From Luethyella okanaganae (GTDB taxonomy: Bacteria > Actinomycetota > Actinomycetes > Actinomycetales > Microbacteriaceae), in the NCBI RefSeq assembly GCF_042660285.1, contig NZ_JBHSTP010000001.1:1116001-1180000 (forward strand): a DNA stretch of 64,000 nt, in the 5' to 3' direction. A program made the position numbers and the translations under genes. The notes under the pieces are model-generated. The model was given only the letters and a program-made list of their open reading frames with translations, made no database searches and was not told where the DNA came from. This document shows positions 51,754-60,165 of the stretch, piece by piece (position 1 is the stretch's first letter; the number at the start of each line of letters is the position of its first letter).

Positions 51754-52616
51754 GGGTTCTGGTCACCGGGACCGCGGGCCGGATCGGCCGCGCGGTGATC
51801 GACGAGATCCACCGGCGGGGCGACCTCATCACCGCGCTCGTGCTGTCTGATCCCGGGGACCTCGGCGTCGATGCTGTCGTGGTCGGCAGCGCGAGCGACC
51901 CCGGTACCGTCCGGATGGCCGTGGACGGGGCGGATGCCGTCGTCCACCTCGCGGCGTTTCCGACCCCGCTCGACCATGAGCCGCTCGAGGTGTTCGCGTC
52001 GAACACCCAGTTGACCTTCGCCGTGCTTGACGGCGCCGGCGCAGCCGGGATCCGGCATGCTGTCATCGCGAGCAGCTTCGGCGCGACGGGAATGCCGTGG
52101 TCGAGCGCCGTTCACTCGCCGTCGACGCTGCCGCTGACCGTCGACTCTGCCACGGTGGTCGAGGACCCGTACGGACTCTCGAAGCAGGTCGACGAGCTCA
52201 CCGCGACCATGATGTCCAGGCGGCACGGCATGTCTGTCGTCTCGCTTCGATTGCCGTTCGTCGGCATGCCGCACGATCGCCTGGAGGAGCATGCGAGAGA
52301 ACTGGCGGCTCACCCCGAACGCGGCATCCGCGATCTGTGGAGCTACTTGGACACGAGGGATGCCGCGAGAGCAGCCGTGCTCGCGCTCACACCGTCGATC
52401 ACCGGCTCGCACACCCTCTACGTCGCGGCTGAGACCACCGCAGCGCCGTACCCGACCGAGACCCTGCTCGCGGCGTTCCACCCGGCATCACGGTTGTCCA
52501 GGCCACTGCCCGGCCGTACCGTGCCGCTCGACCTCGGCGCTTCGCACGAGTTTCTCGGCTTCCAGGCCGTGCACGAGCTTGAGCTGCCGACCATCGCCGA
52601 TCTTCCGCTCCGCTGA
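51750..52616 (+). CDS. NAD-dependent epimerase/dehydratase family protein (sugar dehydrogenase-like)
   Basis: A 288-residue extended SDR protein. The nucleotide fold is MRVLVTGTAGRIGRAVID, with VHLAAFPTPLD, a catalytic Ser in VIASSFGATG and the YxxxK pair in EDPYGLSKQVDEL; RLPFVGMP and YLDTRDAARA follow. The opening and the YGLSK motif resemble uronate dehydrogenases, which oxidise uronic acids to aldarate lactones, but nucleotide-sugar epimerases are also possible. ATGA overlap with the FAD oxidoreductase gene suggests consecutive steps. Confidence 0.85.
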   Translation: MRVLVTGTAGRIGRAVIDEIHRRGDLITALVLSDPGDLGVDAVVVGSASDPGTVRMAVDGADAVVHLAAFPTPLDHEPLEVFASNTQLTFAVLDGAGAAGIRHAVIASSFGATGMPWSSAVHSPSTLPLTVDSATVVEDPYGLSKQVDELTATMMSRRHGMSVVSLRLPFVGMPHDRLEEHARELAAHPERGIRDLWSYLDTRDAARAAVLALTPSITGSHTLYVAAETTAAPYPTETLLAAFHPASRLSRPLPGRTVPLDLGASHEFLGFQAVHELELPTIADLPLR

Positions 52617-52649
52617 TCGCGCGAGCCCGCAGAACCCGAAGGGACACCC

Positions 52650-54821
52650 GTGCAGCACCCCCCAGGAATCGTCAGCCTCGAGGCCGGAGGTGTGGCGCTG
52701 CTGCTCGACTGCCGGGACGGCGCCCTCCCCGCCGTCGTGCACTGGGGCTTCGCTCTCGGCGAACACAGCGACGCCGAACTCGTGGCAATGGCTGACGCCG
52801 CGGTGCCACTGGTGGTCTCGAACCTGGTCGACGAACCCATGCGAGTGTCGATCCTCCCGGAGCATGCGAGCGGCTGGGTCGGCCGCCCCGGGCTGGTCGG
52901 AAGTCGCTCCGGAACGGCATGGTCGCCTTCGTTCGAGGTGTCGTCGGTCGAGCTCGACGACGGAGCGGTGACGGATGGAACTGTCGTGGTGCGCGGAACC
53001 TCCTCGGCTCTCATCACCGCGGTCGACCGCGAAGCCCGGCTGGGGCTCGAGCTGACGATCGAGCTCGCACGGTCCGGCCTCCTCCGGCTGCGGGCCTCGG
53101 TGCGCAACGACGCCGACGAACCGTACGCTGTCGACGAGCTCAATCTTGTGCTTCCGACGCCGCTCGGGGCGGACGAGGTTCTGGACTTCGCCGGCCGATG
53201 GGGCAACGAGCGTGTGCCGCAGCGGCAGCGGATGGGCATCGGCACGCACCTACGGGAGGGTCGAAAAGGGCGGACGGGGGCCGACGCCGCGACGCTGCTG
53301 TGCGTCGGGAGCGAGGGGTTCTCTTTTCGAGAAGGCGATATCTGGTCGATTCATCTGGGGTACTCCGGCAATCACCGGCACTATGCCGAGCGATTGTTCC
53401 ACGGTGTGCAGGTGCTCGGCGGCGGCGAGATCCTCTTGCCGGGCGAAGTGTCACTTGGTCGCGGCGAACGTTACACGAGCCCGTGGCTCTACGCCTCATA
53501 CGGGCGGGGGCTCGATGAGGTGGCCGCGCGATTCCACGATCATCTGCGCGGGCGGGAGGGGAGGACGGTGCGCCCTCGTCCTGTCACTCTCAACGTGTGG
53601 GAGGCCGTCTACTTCGACCACGACCTCGAGCGGCTCAAGCGGCTGGCCGGGACTGCAGCCGACCTCGGCGTCGAGCGGTTCGTGCTCGACGACGGATGGT
53701 TCAGGCGCCGTCGCGACGACTCCGCTGGCCTGGGGGATTGGTATGTGGATGAGGAGGTGTGGCCGAATGGGTTGGCGCCGCTCGTGGACCACGTCCGATC
53801 TCTCGGCATGGAGTTCGGCTTGTGGTTCGAACCCGAGATGGTGAGTCCGGATTCGGACCTCGCGCGGGCGCATCCCGAGTGGATCATGGCCACCGGCGGC
53901 CGGTGGCCGGTGGCGTCCCGCCGGCAGCAGGTCCTGAACCTGGGATTGCCGGATGCCTACCGCTGGGTGAAGGACCGGATGCTGGCGATCCTCGGCGAAT
54001 ACGACATCGGGCACATCAAATGGGACCACAATCGTGACCTGATCGAGGCGGGCACGCAGCCGGGCGGGGCGCCAGGTGTGCACGCGCAGACGCTCGCCAC
54101 CTACCGGCTGATGGACGAGCTGAAGCTCGCGCATCCGCTCCTCGAGATCGAGGCGTGCTCCTCCGGCGGGGCGCGGGTGGACCTCGGCGTGCTCGACCGC
54201 GCCGATCGGGTGTGGGCATCGGACTGTATCGACCCGCTCGAGCGCCAGCGGATCAACCGATGGACGATGCAGCTCATTCCCCCGGAACTGGTCGGCTCGC
54301 ACGTATCGTCGGAGCGCTCGCACACCACGGGTCGCCGACACGATCTCGCCTTTCGGGCCGGCACCGCACTCTTCGGGCACTTCGGCGTCGAGTGGGATCT
54401 CGACACCGCGAGCGACGCCGAGCGCGCGGAACTCGCCCGCTGGATCGCGCTGTACCGACGCGAGCGTGGACTCCTGCACTCGGGCCGGGTGGTACGGATC
54501 GACACGGCCGACCCGACCCTGTGGATCCACGGCGTCGTCGCTCGGGACCGCTCGGAGGCGCTGTTCGCCCTGGTATACCGTGGTCGGTCGACGGTGTCGC
54601 CCCGCGGGCGCTTCACTCTCGCCGGACTCGATCCCGACCGTCGGTACAGCGTCGAAGCGGTGCCACCGGGCGACCGGCCGCACGGCCTGGTCTCCCCGCA
54701 CTGGCTGTCCACTCCCGAGCCCTCGGTGTACTCCGGCCGCGCGCTCGAGCAGGTCGGACTGCAGACGCCAGAAGCCGATCCCGAGCAGCTACTCGTTTTG
54801 CGGGTGGCGGCCGGACCCTGA
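52650..54821 (+). CDS. GH36 alpha-galactosidase
   Basis: Intracellular enzyme releasing galactose from alpha-galactosides. The 723-residue protein has an N-terminal beta-sandwich, then the (beta/alpha)8 barrel with RFVLDDGWFRRRRDDSAGLG, LWFEPEMVSPDSD, the nucleophile Asp459 in IKWDHNRD and the acid/base Asp525 in ASDCIDPLERQ. A C-terminal beta domain completes the usual bacterial GH36 layout. No signal peptide. GTG start at 52650 after a CCGAAGGGA site, 33 bp after the NAD-dependent gene; it appears to be the last gene of the operon. Confidence 0.92.
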   Translation: MQHPPGIVSLEAGGVALLLDCRDGALPAVVHWGFALGEHSDAELVAMADAAVPLVVSNLVDEPMRVSILPEHASGWVGRPGLVGSRSGTAWSPSFEVSSVELDDGAVTDGTVVVRGTSSALITAVDREARLGLELTIELARSGLLRLRASVRNDADEPYAVDELNLVLPTPLGADEVLDFAGRWGNERVPQRQRMGIGTHLREGRKGRTGADAATLLCVGSEGFSFREGDIWSIHLGYSGNHRHYAERLFHGVQVLGGGEILLPGEVSLGRGERYTSPWLYASYGRGLDEVAARFHDHLRGREGRTVRPRPVTLNVWEAVYFDHDLERLKRLAGTAADLGVERFVLDDGWFRRRRDDSAGLGDWYVDEEVWPNGLAPLVDHVRSLGMEFGLWFEPEMVSPDSDLARAHPEWIMATGGRWPVASRRQQVLNLGLPDAYRWVKDRMLAILGEYDIGHIKWDHNRDLIEAGTQPGGAPGVHAQTLATYRLMDELKLAHPLLEIEACSSGGARVDLGVLDRADRVWASDCIDPLERQRINRWTMQLIPPELVGSHVSSERSHTTGRRHDLAFRAGTALFGHFGVEWDLDTASDAERAELARWIALYRRERGLLHSGRVVRIDTADPTLWIHGVVARDRSEALFALVYRGRSTVSPRGRFTLAGLDPDRRYSVEAVPPGDRPHGLVSPHWLSTPEPSVYSGRALEQVGLQTPEADPEQLLVLRVAAGP

Positions 54822-54929
54822 ACCCTGTAGCGTCCGAGCTCGCCCAGGCCGCCACGCCCCCGTCCTGCACCTCGGTGGGCCCGGCGGCAGACCTGAAGTC
54901 CTTTCTCGCCGAACGCAGAGCCACAGTCC

Positions 54930-54958
54930 TTGACCGGCACAGGGGAGCGGAACACAAT
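54930..54958 (+). promoter_or_regulatory. Promoter for the 55006 gene
   Basis: TTGACC (54930-54935) and CACAAT (54953-54958) with a 17-base spacer lie about 47 bp before the next start. The intervening region after the alpha-galactosidase shows no strong terminator. Confidence 0.6.
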
Positions 54959-55005
54959 AAGGGCAGCCGACCCCGGTGTGATTCACGACTGCAAGGAAGA
55001 GGACG

Positions 55006-55530
55006 ATGACCGACTCGAACCAGTTCGCCCCCGATCTCACAGCTCATGCTCCCGGCGCCCCGGCGACGGCGCCCCCCGGTACTCCGGCAAGTCTTCCGCC
55101 TCTCCTCTCACCAGGCGTCACCGTCGTGGCCCCGGCATCGGCCGGCCCACGATCCGACCAGAATCTGCGCTTCATGCTCGTGGTCGTCATCGGAGTGCTC
55201 GTGCTGTTCGTCGCCTTCGGTCTGCTCGTGCTGTTCAGCCCGAGTGACACGAGCATCGCGGCACTCGCCGTGATCGCGACCCCGATCGCCTCCATGGTCG
55301 CGGCTTATTATGGCATCACACTCAGCGTCCAGCAGGTGCGCAATGAGAAGGCCGACAAGGACCGGGCGATCGAACGGATGGTGGAGGCCGAGGTGGCGTC
55401 GAAGGAGGCCGATGTCTGGGCTGCGCAGATGGAGTCGGCTCTGCGGGTCGCCAAGGTGAAGCTCGATGCCGCCGGAGTCGACTCGCTCGACGTCATGCGC
55501 GCCGCGGGAGTCGGGGACGACTTCTTCTAG
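55006..55530 (+). CDS. Two-helix membrane protein with cytoplasmic coiled coil
   Basis: A 174-residue hypothetical protein. A Pro/Ala-rich N-terminus (about 50 residues) is followed by two membrane segments (FMLVVVIGVLVLFVAFGLLV and IAALAVIATPIASMVAAYYG) and a charged helical C-terminus (VQQVRNEKADKDRAIERM, then VEAEVASKEADVWAAQMESA) that should form a coiled coil. AAGGAAGAGG lies just before the ATG and a good promoter precedes it, so it is a real free-standing gene. No known family recognised; it marks the boundary between the glycan and paa regions. Confidence 0.68.
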   Translation: MTDSNQFAPDLTAHAPGAPATAPPGTPASLPPLLSPGVTVVAPASAGPRSDQNLRFMLVVVIGVLVLFVAFGLLVLFSPSDTSIAALAVIATPIASMVAAYYGITLSVQQVRNEKADKDRAIERMVEAEVASKEADVWAAQMESALRVAKVKLDAAGVDSLDVMRAAGVGDDFF

Positions 55531-55563
55531 ACGTTTGCGCGCTCCGACACGGCTATGACATGC

Positions 55564-55592
55564 TTTACAGAACGAACGTTCAGTTAGTAATG
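55564..55592 (+). promoter_or_regulatory. paa operon promoter with TetR operator
   Basis: TTTACA (55564-55569) and GTAATG (55587-55592) with a 17-base spacer form a plausible promoter. The site AACGAACGTTCAGTTAGT (55571-55588) fills the spacer, matches 60099-60116 at 15 of 18 positions, and contains the self-complementary core GAACGTTC. It is the likely binding site of the TetR protein encoded at 59390-60010. Confidence 0.65.
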
Positions 55593-55614
55593 ACCGTAGC
55601 GAGGTGATGGAGCC

Positions 55615-55713
55615 ATGGTCGAGGCGTTCCTCGTCGGCGGCGTCCGCACGCCCGTCGGCCGGATATGTGTCGGGGTCGGGCAGAGTGCAGCGCTGCCCGC
55701 GGAGCGCGTCTGA
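55615..55713 (+). pseudogene. Acetyl-CoA acetyltransferase (thiolase) reduced to its two ends
   Basis: The frame encodes 32 residues: MVEAFLVGGVRTPVGR, the exact opening of a thiolase, joined directly to ICVGVGQSAALPAERV, which matches the thiolase C-terminus (CxGxGQG...ER). The active-site Cys region and about 350 residues between are gone, yet the frame, ATG and stop remain, and the TGA overlaps the next ATG by one base (TGATG). This is an internal in-frame deletion of the paa-operon thiolase, leaving a relic that may still couple translation. It cannot be an active enzyme. Confidence 0.78.
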
Positions 55714-56477
55714 TGCCACCTGGCTCGCGGATGCCCGTTTCACCAGGCCTGTTCGTCGATGAGCGCGCCGACCGGGTTCATGTGCGCCTGCATCGCCCGG
55801 AGACGCGCAACGCGATCGACCAGGAGACGGTCACCGCTCTGCACGCCGTCTGCGCGGCCCTCGAGGAACATCCACGCATCCTCGTCGTCTCGGGGAGCGA
55901 CGGCGTGTTCGCATCCGGAGCCGACATCGCCCGGTTGCTGGAGCGACGGCGGGACGACGCCCTCGCAGGGATCAACTCCGGGCTGTTCGTGCGCGTGGCC
56001 CGACTGCCGATGCCCGTCATCGCGGCAATAGACGGCTGGGCGCTTGGAGGAGGTGCCGAGCTGGCGTATGCGGCCGACTTCCGCATAGCATCGACGACCG
56101 CGCGCCTCGGGAACCCAGAGACCTCTCTCGGCATCATCCCCGCAGCTGGCGCCCTGTGGCGATTGCGCGACCTCGTCGGTGAGCCGCTCGCCAAGGAGCT
56201 CGTGCTCGCGGGGCGGGTGCTGAACGCGCAGGAGGCGCTCACTGCCGGTCTCGTCACCTCGGTTCATGAGCCAGACGAGCTGTCTGCCGCTGCAGACGCC
56301 CTCGCAGACCGTATCGCCGCGAACGACCCCCTCGCGACCCGTCTCGCCAAGGAGGTCTTCCACGCGGCGGCGGATGCGCATCCTCGCGCCGATGACGAGG
56401 CGCAAGCCCTGCTCTTCGAGTCCCCGGCCAAATTCGAGCGGATGACGGCGTTCCTGGAGCGGAAGGGCAAGCGATGA
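55713..56477 (+). CDS. Enoyl-CoA hydratase of the paa cluster
   Basis: Crotonase-fold enzyme for the ring-opened phenylacetate intermediates, PaaF- or PaaG-like. In 254 residues it shows GVFASGADIARLLERR (oxyanion loop), AIDGWALGGGAELAYAADFR with the first catalytic Glu, and GNPETSLGIIPAAGALWRL with the second, so hydratase chemistry is expected. The ATG at 55713 overlaps the stop of the thiolase relic; an ATG at 55731 would drop six residues. The stop overlaps the next gene (ATGA). Confidence 0.88.
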   Translation: MPPGSRMPVSPGLFVDERADRVHVRLHRPETRNAIDQETVTALHAVCAALEEHPRILVVSGSDGVFASGADIARLLERRRDDALAGINSGLFVRVARLPMPVIAAIDGWALGGGAELAYAADFRIASTTARLGNPETSLGIIPAAGALWRLRDLVGEPLAKELVLAGRVLNAQEALTAGLVTSVHEPDELSAAADALADRIAANDPLATRLAKEVFHAAADAHPRADDEAQALLFESPAKFERMTAFLERKGKR

Positions 56478-57352
56478 GCGAGGGGGTGACTCGCGTGCCA
56501 GCGGTCGTCGGTGTGCTCGGCGGCGGGCGGATGGGGGCCGGCATCGCGCACGCCTTCCTGCTCGCGGGAGCCGAGGTGACGATCGTCGAGCGCGATGCGA
56601 GCGCGGCGAACGCCGCCAGGGACCGGATTCTCGCGAGCGTGGCGAAGAGCGAGGCGGCCGGCGGCCTCGTCGAGAGCGCCGGACAGCTCGTGAGCCGCGT
56701 GCGGGTGGCATCCGACCTCGCGGCCCTCACACCCGCCGATCTCGTGATCGAGGCGGTGCCGGAAGACCTTGCACTCAAGCGGGACGCGCTGCGCAGAGTC
56801 GAGGAGACCGTCGCCCCGTTGGCCTGGCTCGCGACAAACACCTCCTCGCTGTCGATCGGTGCGCTCTCATCCGTGCTCGACCGGCCGGAACGCTTCCTCG
56901 GGATGCACTTCTTCAACCCCGTCCCCGTGTCAGAACTGGTCGAGCTCGTCACCGGTCCCGACACCGATGCGGAACTCGTCAGCCGTGCGCGGGGCTGGGT
57001 CCTGGCCCTCGGCAAGACCGCCATCGTCGTGGCGGATGCTCCCGGGTTCGCCTCGTCGCGCCTCGGCGTCGTCGTCGCGCTGGAGGCCATCCGAATGCTC
57101 GAAGACGGCGTCGCGACCGCCGAAGACATCGACACAGCCATGGTGCTCGGCTATCGCTTCCCGGTCGGGCCGCTGCGGCTCACAGACATCGTAGGACTCG
57201 ATGTGCGACTCGGGATCGCGGAATACCTGAACGTCTCGCTCGGCGAACGTTTCGCCCCTCCCCGGTTGCTGCGCGACAAGGTCGCGCGCGGGGAGCTCGG
57301 CCGCAAGAGCGGGCGCGGCTTCTTCGATTGGGAAAGGACACCCATCGCATGA
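56474..57352 (+). CDS. 3-hydroxyacyl-CoA dehydrogenase (PaaH-like)
   Basis: Oxidises 3-hydroxyacyl-CoA with NAD in the beta-oxidation steps of phenylacetate breakdown. The 292-residue protein has the NAD fold VVGVLGGGRMGAGIAHAF, the catalytic His in FLGMHFFNPVPVSELVE, and the C-terminal helical domain (YRFPVGPLRLTDIVGLDV, ending GELGRKSGRGFFDW). ATGA overlaps join it to the enoyl-CoA hydratase before and paaZ after. Confidence 0.92.
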   Translation: MSEGVTRVPAVVGVLGGGRMGAGIAHAFLLAGAEVTIVERDASAANAARDRILASVAKSEAAGGLVESAGQLVSRVRVASDLAALTPADLVIEAVPEDLALKRDALRRVEETVAPLAWLATNTSSLSIGALSSVLDRPERFLGMHFFNPVPVSELVELVTGPDTDAELVSRARGWVLALGKTAIVVADAPGFASSRLGVVVALEAIRMLEDGVATAEDIDTAMVLGYRFPVGPLRLTDIVGLDVRLGIAEYLNVSLGERFAPPRLLRDKVARGELGRKSGRGFFDWERTPIA

Positions 57353-59367
57353 CTCTCCTCGTACCCAGTTTCGTCAAGGACGCCTGGTGGTCACCGAGCG
57401 ACGATGAGCAGGCCGTCGGCGTGTTCGACGCGAGCACGGGGGATCCCGTCGCCCGGGTGAGCGCACACGGCATCGACCTCGGCGCCATGGTGGAGTACGC
57501 GCGCACAGTTGGACAGCGCGAGCTCGGCCGGTTCACCTTCCACCAGCGTGCGCTCATGCTCAAACGGCTCGCGCAGTACCTGTCCGGCGTCACCGAGGAG
57601 CTCTACGAGCTCTCCACCCGCACGGGGGCGACTCGCAACGACTCGATGATCGACATCGACGGCGGAATCGGCGTGCTCTTCACCTTCTCGTCGAAGGGGC
57701 GTCGCGAGATGCCGAACTCGCAGGTTTACGTCGACGGTCCAGCCGAACTGCTCTCCCGCGACGGTTCCTTCCTCGGACAGCACATCTACACCCGCATCCC
57801 GGGTGTCGCGTGCGAGATCAACGCCTTCAATTTTCCCGTATGGGGGATGCTGGAGAAGTTCGCGCCCGCGTTCATCGCCGGCGTGCCGTCGATCGTGAAG
57901 CCGGCGACGCCGACCGGCTACCTCGCCGAGGCCGTCGTGCGTCACATGCTCGAGTCCGGCATCCTGCCGGACGGATGCGTGCAGCTCGTCTCGGGCGGCG
58001 CCCGCGAGCTGCTCGACCACCTCGACGCGCGCGACCTCGTCGCGTTCACCGGTTCGGCGACCACGGCGCACGCGCTCAAGGCCCACCCGAACGTGGTGTC
58101 GGGCGGTGTGCGCTTCACGAGCGAGACAGACTCGCTCAACGCGGCGATCCTCGGGCCTGACGCGCGTCCGGACACTCCGGAGTTCGAGGCCTTCGTGCGT
58201 TCCGCCGTGACCGAGATGACGGCCAAGGCCGGGCAGAAGTGCACGAGCATCCGTCGCCTCATCGTGCCACGAGAGTCGGTGGCGGATGTCGCAGCGGCCG
58301 TCGCCGAACGCGTCGGAACCCGGGTGACGATCGGCGACCCTCGCGACGAGGGCGTCACCATGGGACCTCTCGCGAGCGTCGCGCAGCGCGTCGAGGTTCT
58401 CGCCGCCGTTCGGCGCCTCGTCGAGGCCGGCGGAGAACTCGTGTTCGGCGACGCGGAGGCAAGCGATGACGCGTTCTTCCGTCCCGTGCTGCTGCGCTTC
58501 GACGACCCGGACACTCCCGAGGTGCACGACGTCGAGTGCTTCGGCCCGGTCAGCTCGATCATCGGCTACGAGTCCGTCGAGCAGGCGATAGCCCTGGCCG
58601 CGAAGGGAGGCGGCTCGCTCGTCGCGACAGTGTGCACGCACGATCCGGAGGTCGCCCGCACCATCGTGCTCGGCATCGCGGCACACCATGGTCGAGTGCT
58701 CGTGCTCGACCGCGACGATGCCCGCTCGAGCACCGGACACGGCTCGCCGGTGCCGCATCTCGTGCACGGTGGCCCAGGGCGGGCCGGTGGCGGCGAGGAG
58801 CTCGGCGGCATCCGCTCGGTGCTGCACCACATGCAGCGCACCGCCGTCCAGGGCTCGCCCGAGATGCTCACGTCGATCACGGGACAATGGCACGCCGGTG
58901 CGCACACGGACGCCACGGTCCACCCGTTCCGCAAGTCCCTCGCCGAGCTGCGCATCGGAGACACCGTCGCGAGCGGGCTCAGGGAGGTGACGCTCGCCGA
59001 CATCACGGCCTTCGCCGAGTCGACAGGCGACACCTTCTATGCCCACACCGACGCGGCGGTCGCGGCGGCCAACCCGTTCTTTCCCGGAATCGTCGCACAC
59101 GGCTACCTGCTCGTGTCGTGGGCGGCCGGCCTCTTCGTCGACCCTGCGCCGGGTCCGGTGCTGGCGAACTCCGGACTCGAGGGGCTGCGCTTCGTCACGC
59201 CGGTGTCCCCGGGCGACAGCATCCGGGTCACGTTGACGGCGAAGCAGATCACGCCGCGCGAGACCGAGGACTACGGTGAGGTGCGCTGGGATGCCGTGCT
59301 CCACAACCAGCACGACGAGCTCGTCGCGAGCTACGACGTGCTGACTCTCGTCGCCGAGCGGCGCTGA
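57349..59367 (+). CDS. paaZ: Bifunctional ring-opening enzyme PaaZ (ALDH plus MaoC hydratase)
   Basis: Opens the oxepin ring and oxidises the resulting aldehyde. The 672 residues divide into an aldehyde dehydrogenase domain (about 1-520) with ACEINAFNFPVWGMLEKFAP, VAFTGSATTAHALK and the catalytic Cys in AKAGQKCTSIRR, and a C-terminal MaoC-type hot-dog hydratase (about 540-672) with FAESTGDTFYAHTD and FFPGIVAHGYLLVSW, its Asp and His being the catalytic pair. Both active sites look intact. ATGA overlap with the upstream dehydrogenase gene. Confidence 0.94.
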   Translation: MTLLVPSFVKDAWWSPSDDEQAVGVFDASTGDPVARVSAHGIDLGAMVEYARTVGQRELGRFTFHQRALMLKRLAQYLSGVTEELYELSTRTGATRNDSMIDIDGGIGVLFTFSSKGRREMPNSQVYVDGPAELLSRDGSFLGQHIYTRIPGVACEINAFNFPVWGMLEKFAPAFIAGVPSIVKPATPTGYLAEAVVRHMLESGILPDGCVQLVSGGARELLDHLDARDLVAFTGSATTAHALKAHPNVVSGGVRFTSETDSLNAAILGPDARPDTPEFEAFVRSAVTEMTAKAGQKCTSIRRLIVPRESVADVAAAVAERVGTRVTIGDPRDEGVTMGPLASVAQRVEVLAAVRRLVEAGGELVFGDAEASDDAFFRPVLLRFDDPDTPEVHDVECFGPVSSIIGYESVEQAIALAAKGGGSLVATVCTHDPEVARTIVLGIAAHHGRVLVLDRDDARSSTGHGSPVPHLVHGGPGRAGGGEELGGIRSVLHHMQRTAVQGSPEMLTSITGQWHAGAHTDATVHPFRKSLAELRIGDTVASGLREVTLADITAFAESTGDTFYAHTDAAVAAANPFFPGIVAHGYLLVSWAAGLFVDPAPGPVLANSGLEGLRFVTPVSPGDSIRVTLTAKQITPRETEDYGEVRWDAVLHNQHDELVASYDVLTLVAERR

Positions 59368-59389
59368 GCGGCGTCGAGCGGCCCCGGTC

Positions 59390-60010
59390 TCAATGGGACC
59401 GCAGCCCGTCGAGCGCGACCGCGAGCACATCCGCCGCGAGCTGGTCAGGCGTGATCGGTCCGCCGGGGCGATACCACTCGACGATCGAGTTGATCATGCC
59501 GAAGAGCAGTCGCGTCGTCGTGCGCGAGTCGATGTCGCGGCGCAGGGTTCCCTCCGCGCGCGCGGCGTCGACCAGGTCTGCGACGGTGCGGTCGAAGGCG
59601 CGCCGTCGCTCCAGCGCCTGTCGCTCGACATCGGTGTTGCCACGCACGCGCAGCAACAACGTGACGGACGGCAGACGCTCGCACAGCACGACGACGGCCT
59701 CGCGCAGCACGAAGGTGAGGCTGGCATCGGGGGCGCCGGTTCGCGCGAGGGGCTTCTCGAGGATGGCCTCGAGACCGCCCAGCGCGTGGTCGAGCGCGAG
59801 CGCAAGCACCTCTTCCTTGCTCGTGAAATGATGGTAGATGGCCGACTTGCTCGTGCCCAGACGCTCGGCGAGCTGTCCCATCGAGGTGGCGTCGTAGCCG
59901 TGCTCGTTGAACAGTTGCACGGCGATCTCGAGCACGCTGCCCTGGTCGTAGCCCGGTCGGCCGGCGCGCGGTGCGCGTTCAGCGGTTCCCGACTTCGTCG
60001 TTCCTGTCAT
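59390..60010 (-). CDS. TetR family regulator of the paa genes (PaaR-like)
   Basis: A 206-residue repressor lying between the two paa operons. The HTH is VLEIAVQLFNEHGYDATSMG, then QLAERLGTSKSAIYHHFTSK, followed by a ligand-binding domain of FadR/KstR2-like length. Such TetR proteins usually respond to CoA thioesters, so phenylacetyl-CoA is the expected inducer, by inference. The ATG at 60010 has AAAGG upstream and lies 155 bp from paaA; candidate operators are at 55571 and 60099. Confidence 0.88.
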   Translation of the reverse strand: MTGTTKSGTAERAPRAGRPGYDQGSVLEIAVQLFNEHGYDATSMGQLAERLGTSKSAIYHHFTSKEEVLALALDHALGGLEAILEKPLARTGAPDASLTFVLREAVVVLCERLPSVTLLLRVRGNTDVERQALERRRAFDRTVADLVDAARAEGTLRRDIDSRTTTRLLFGMINSIVEWYRPGGPITPDQLAADVLAVALDGLRSH

Positions 60011-60067
60011 CTCGCGCCTTTCCGCTGTGCGAGGTCGGCCGGGCGTCTTCGGGAGACTCCGGCCGGC

Positions 60068-60116
60068 TTGACCCCTCGTGTCTGCCAATGTTAGCCTAAA
60101 CGAACGGTCGGTCAGT
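60068..60116 (+). promoter_or_regulatory. paaA promoter and TetR operator
   Basis: TTGACC (60068-60073) is followed after 18 bases by TAGCCT (60092-60097), and AACGAACGGTCGGTCAGT (60099-60116) overlaps the expected transcription start. It matches the 55571 site at 15 of 18 positions. It could also control the divergent tetR gene. Confidence 0.65.
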
Positions 60117-60165
60117 ATTTCTCGGCGATCGATCTGAAGCTCTTTTCGGCGTGGACGGAGACACC

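Noticed and set aside
55615..55713. A deliberate small leader peptide unrelated to thiolase
   Set aside because: Both halves match the two termini of thiolases in order and in frame, which a chance small frame would not do.
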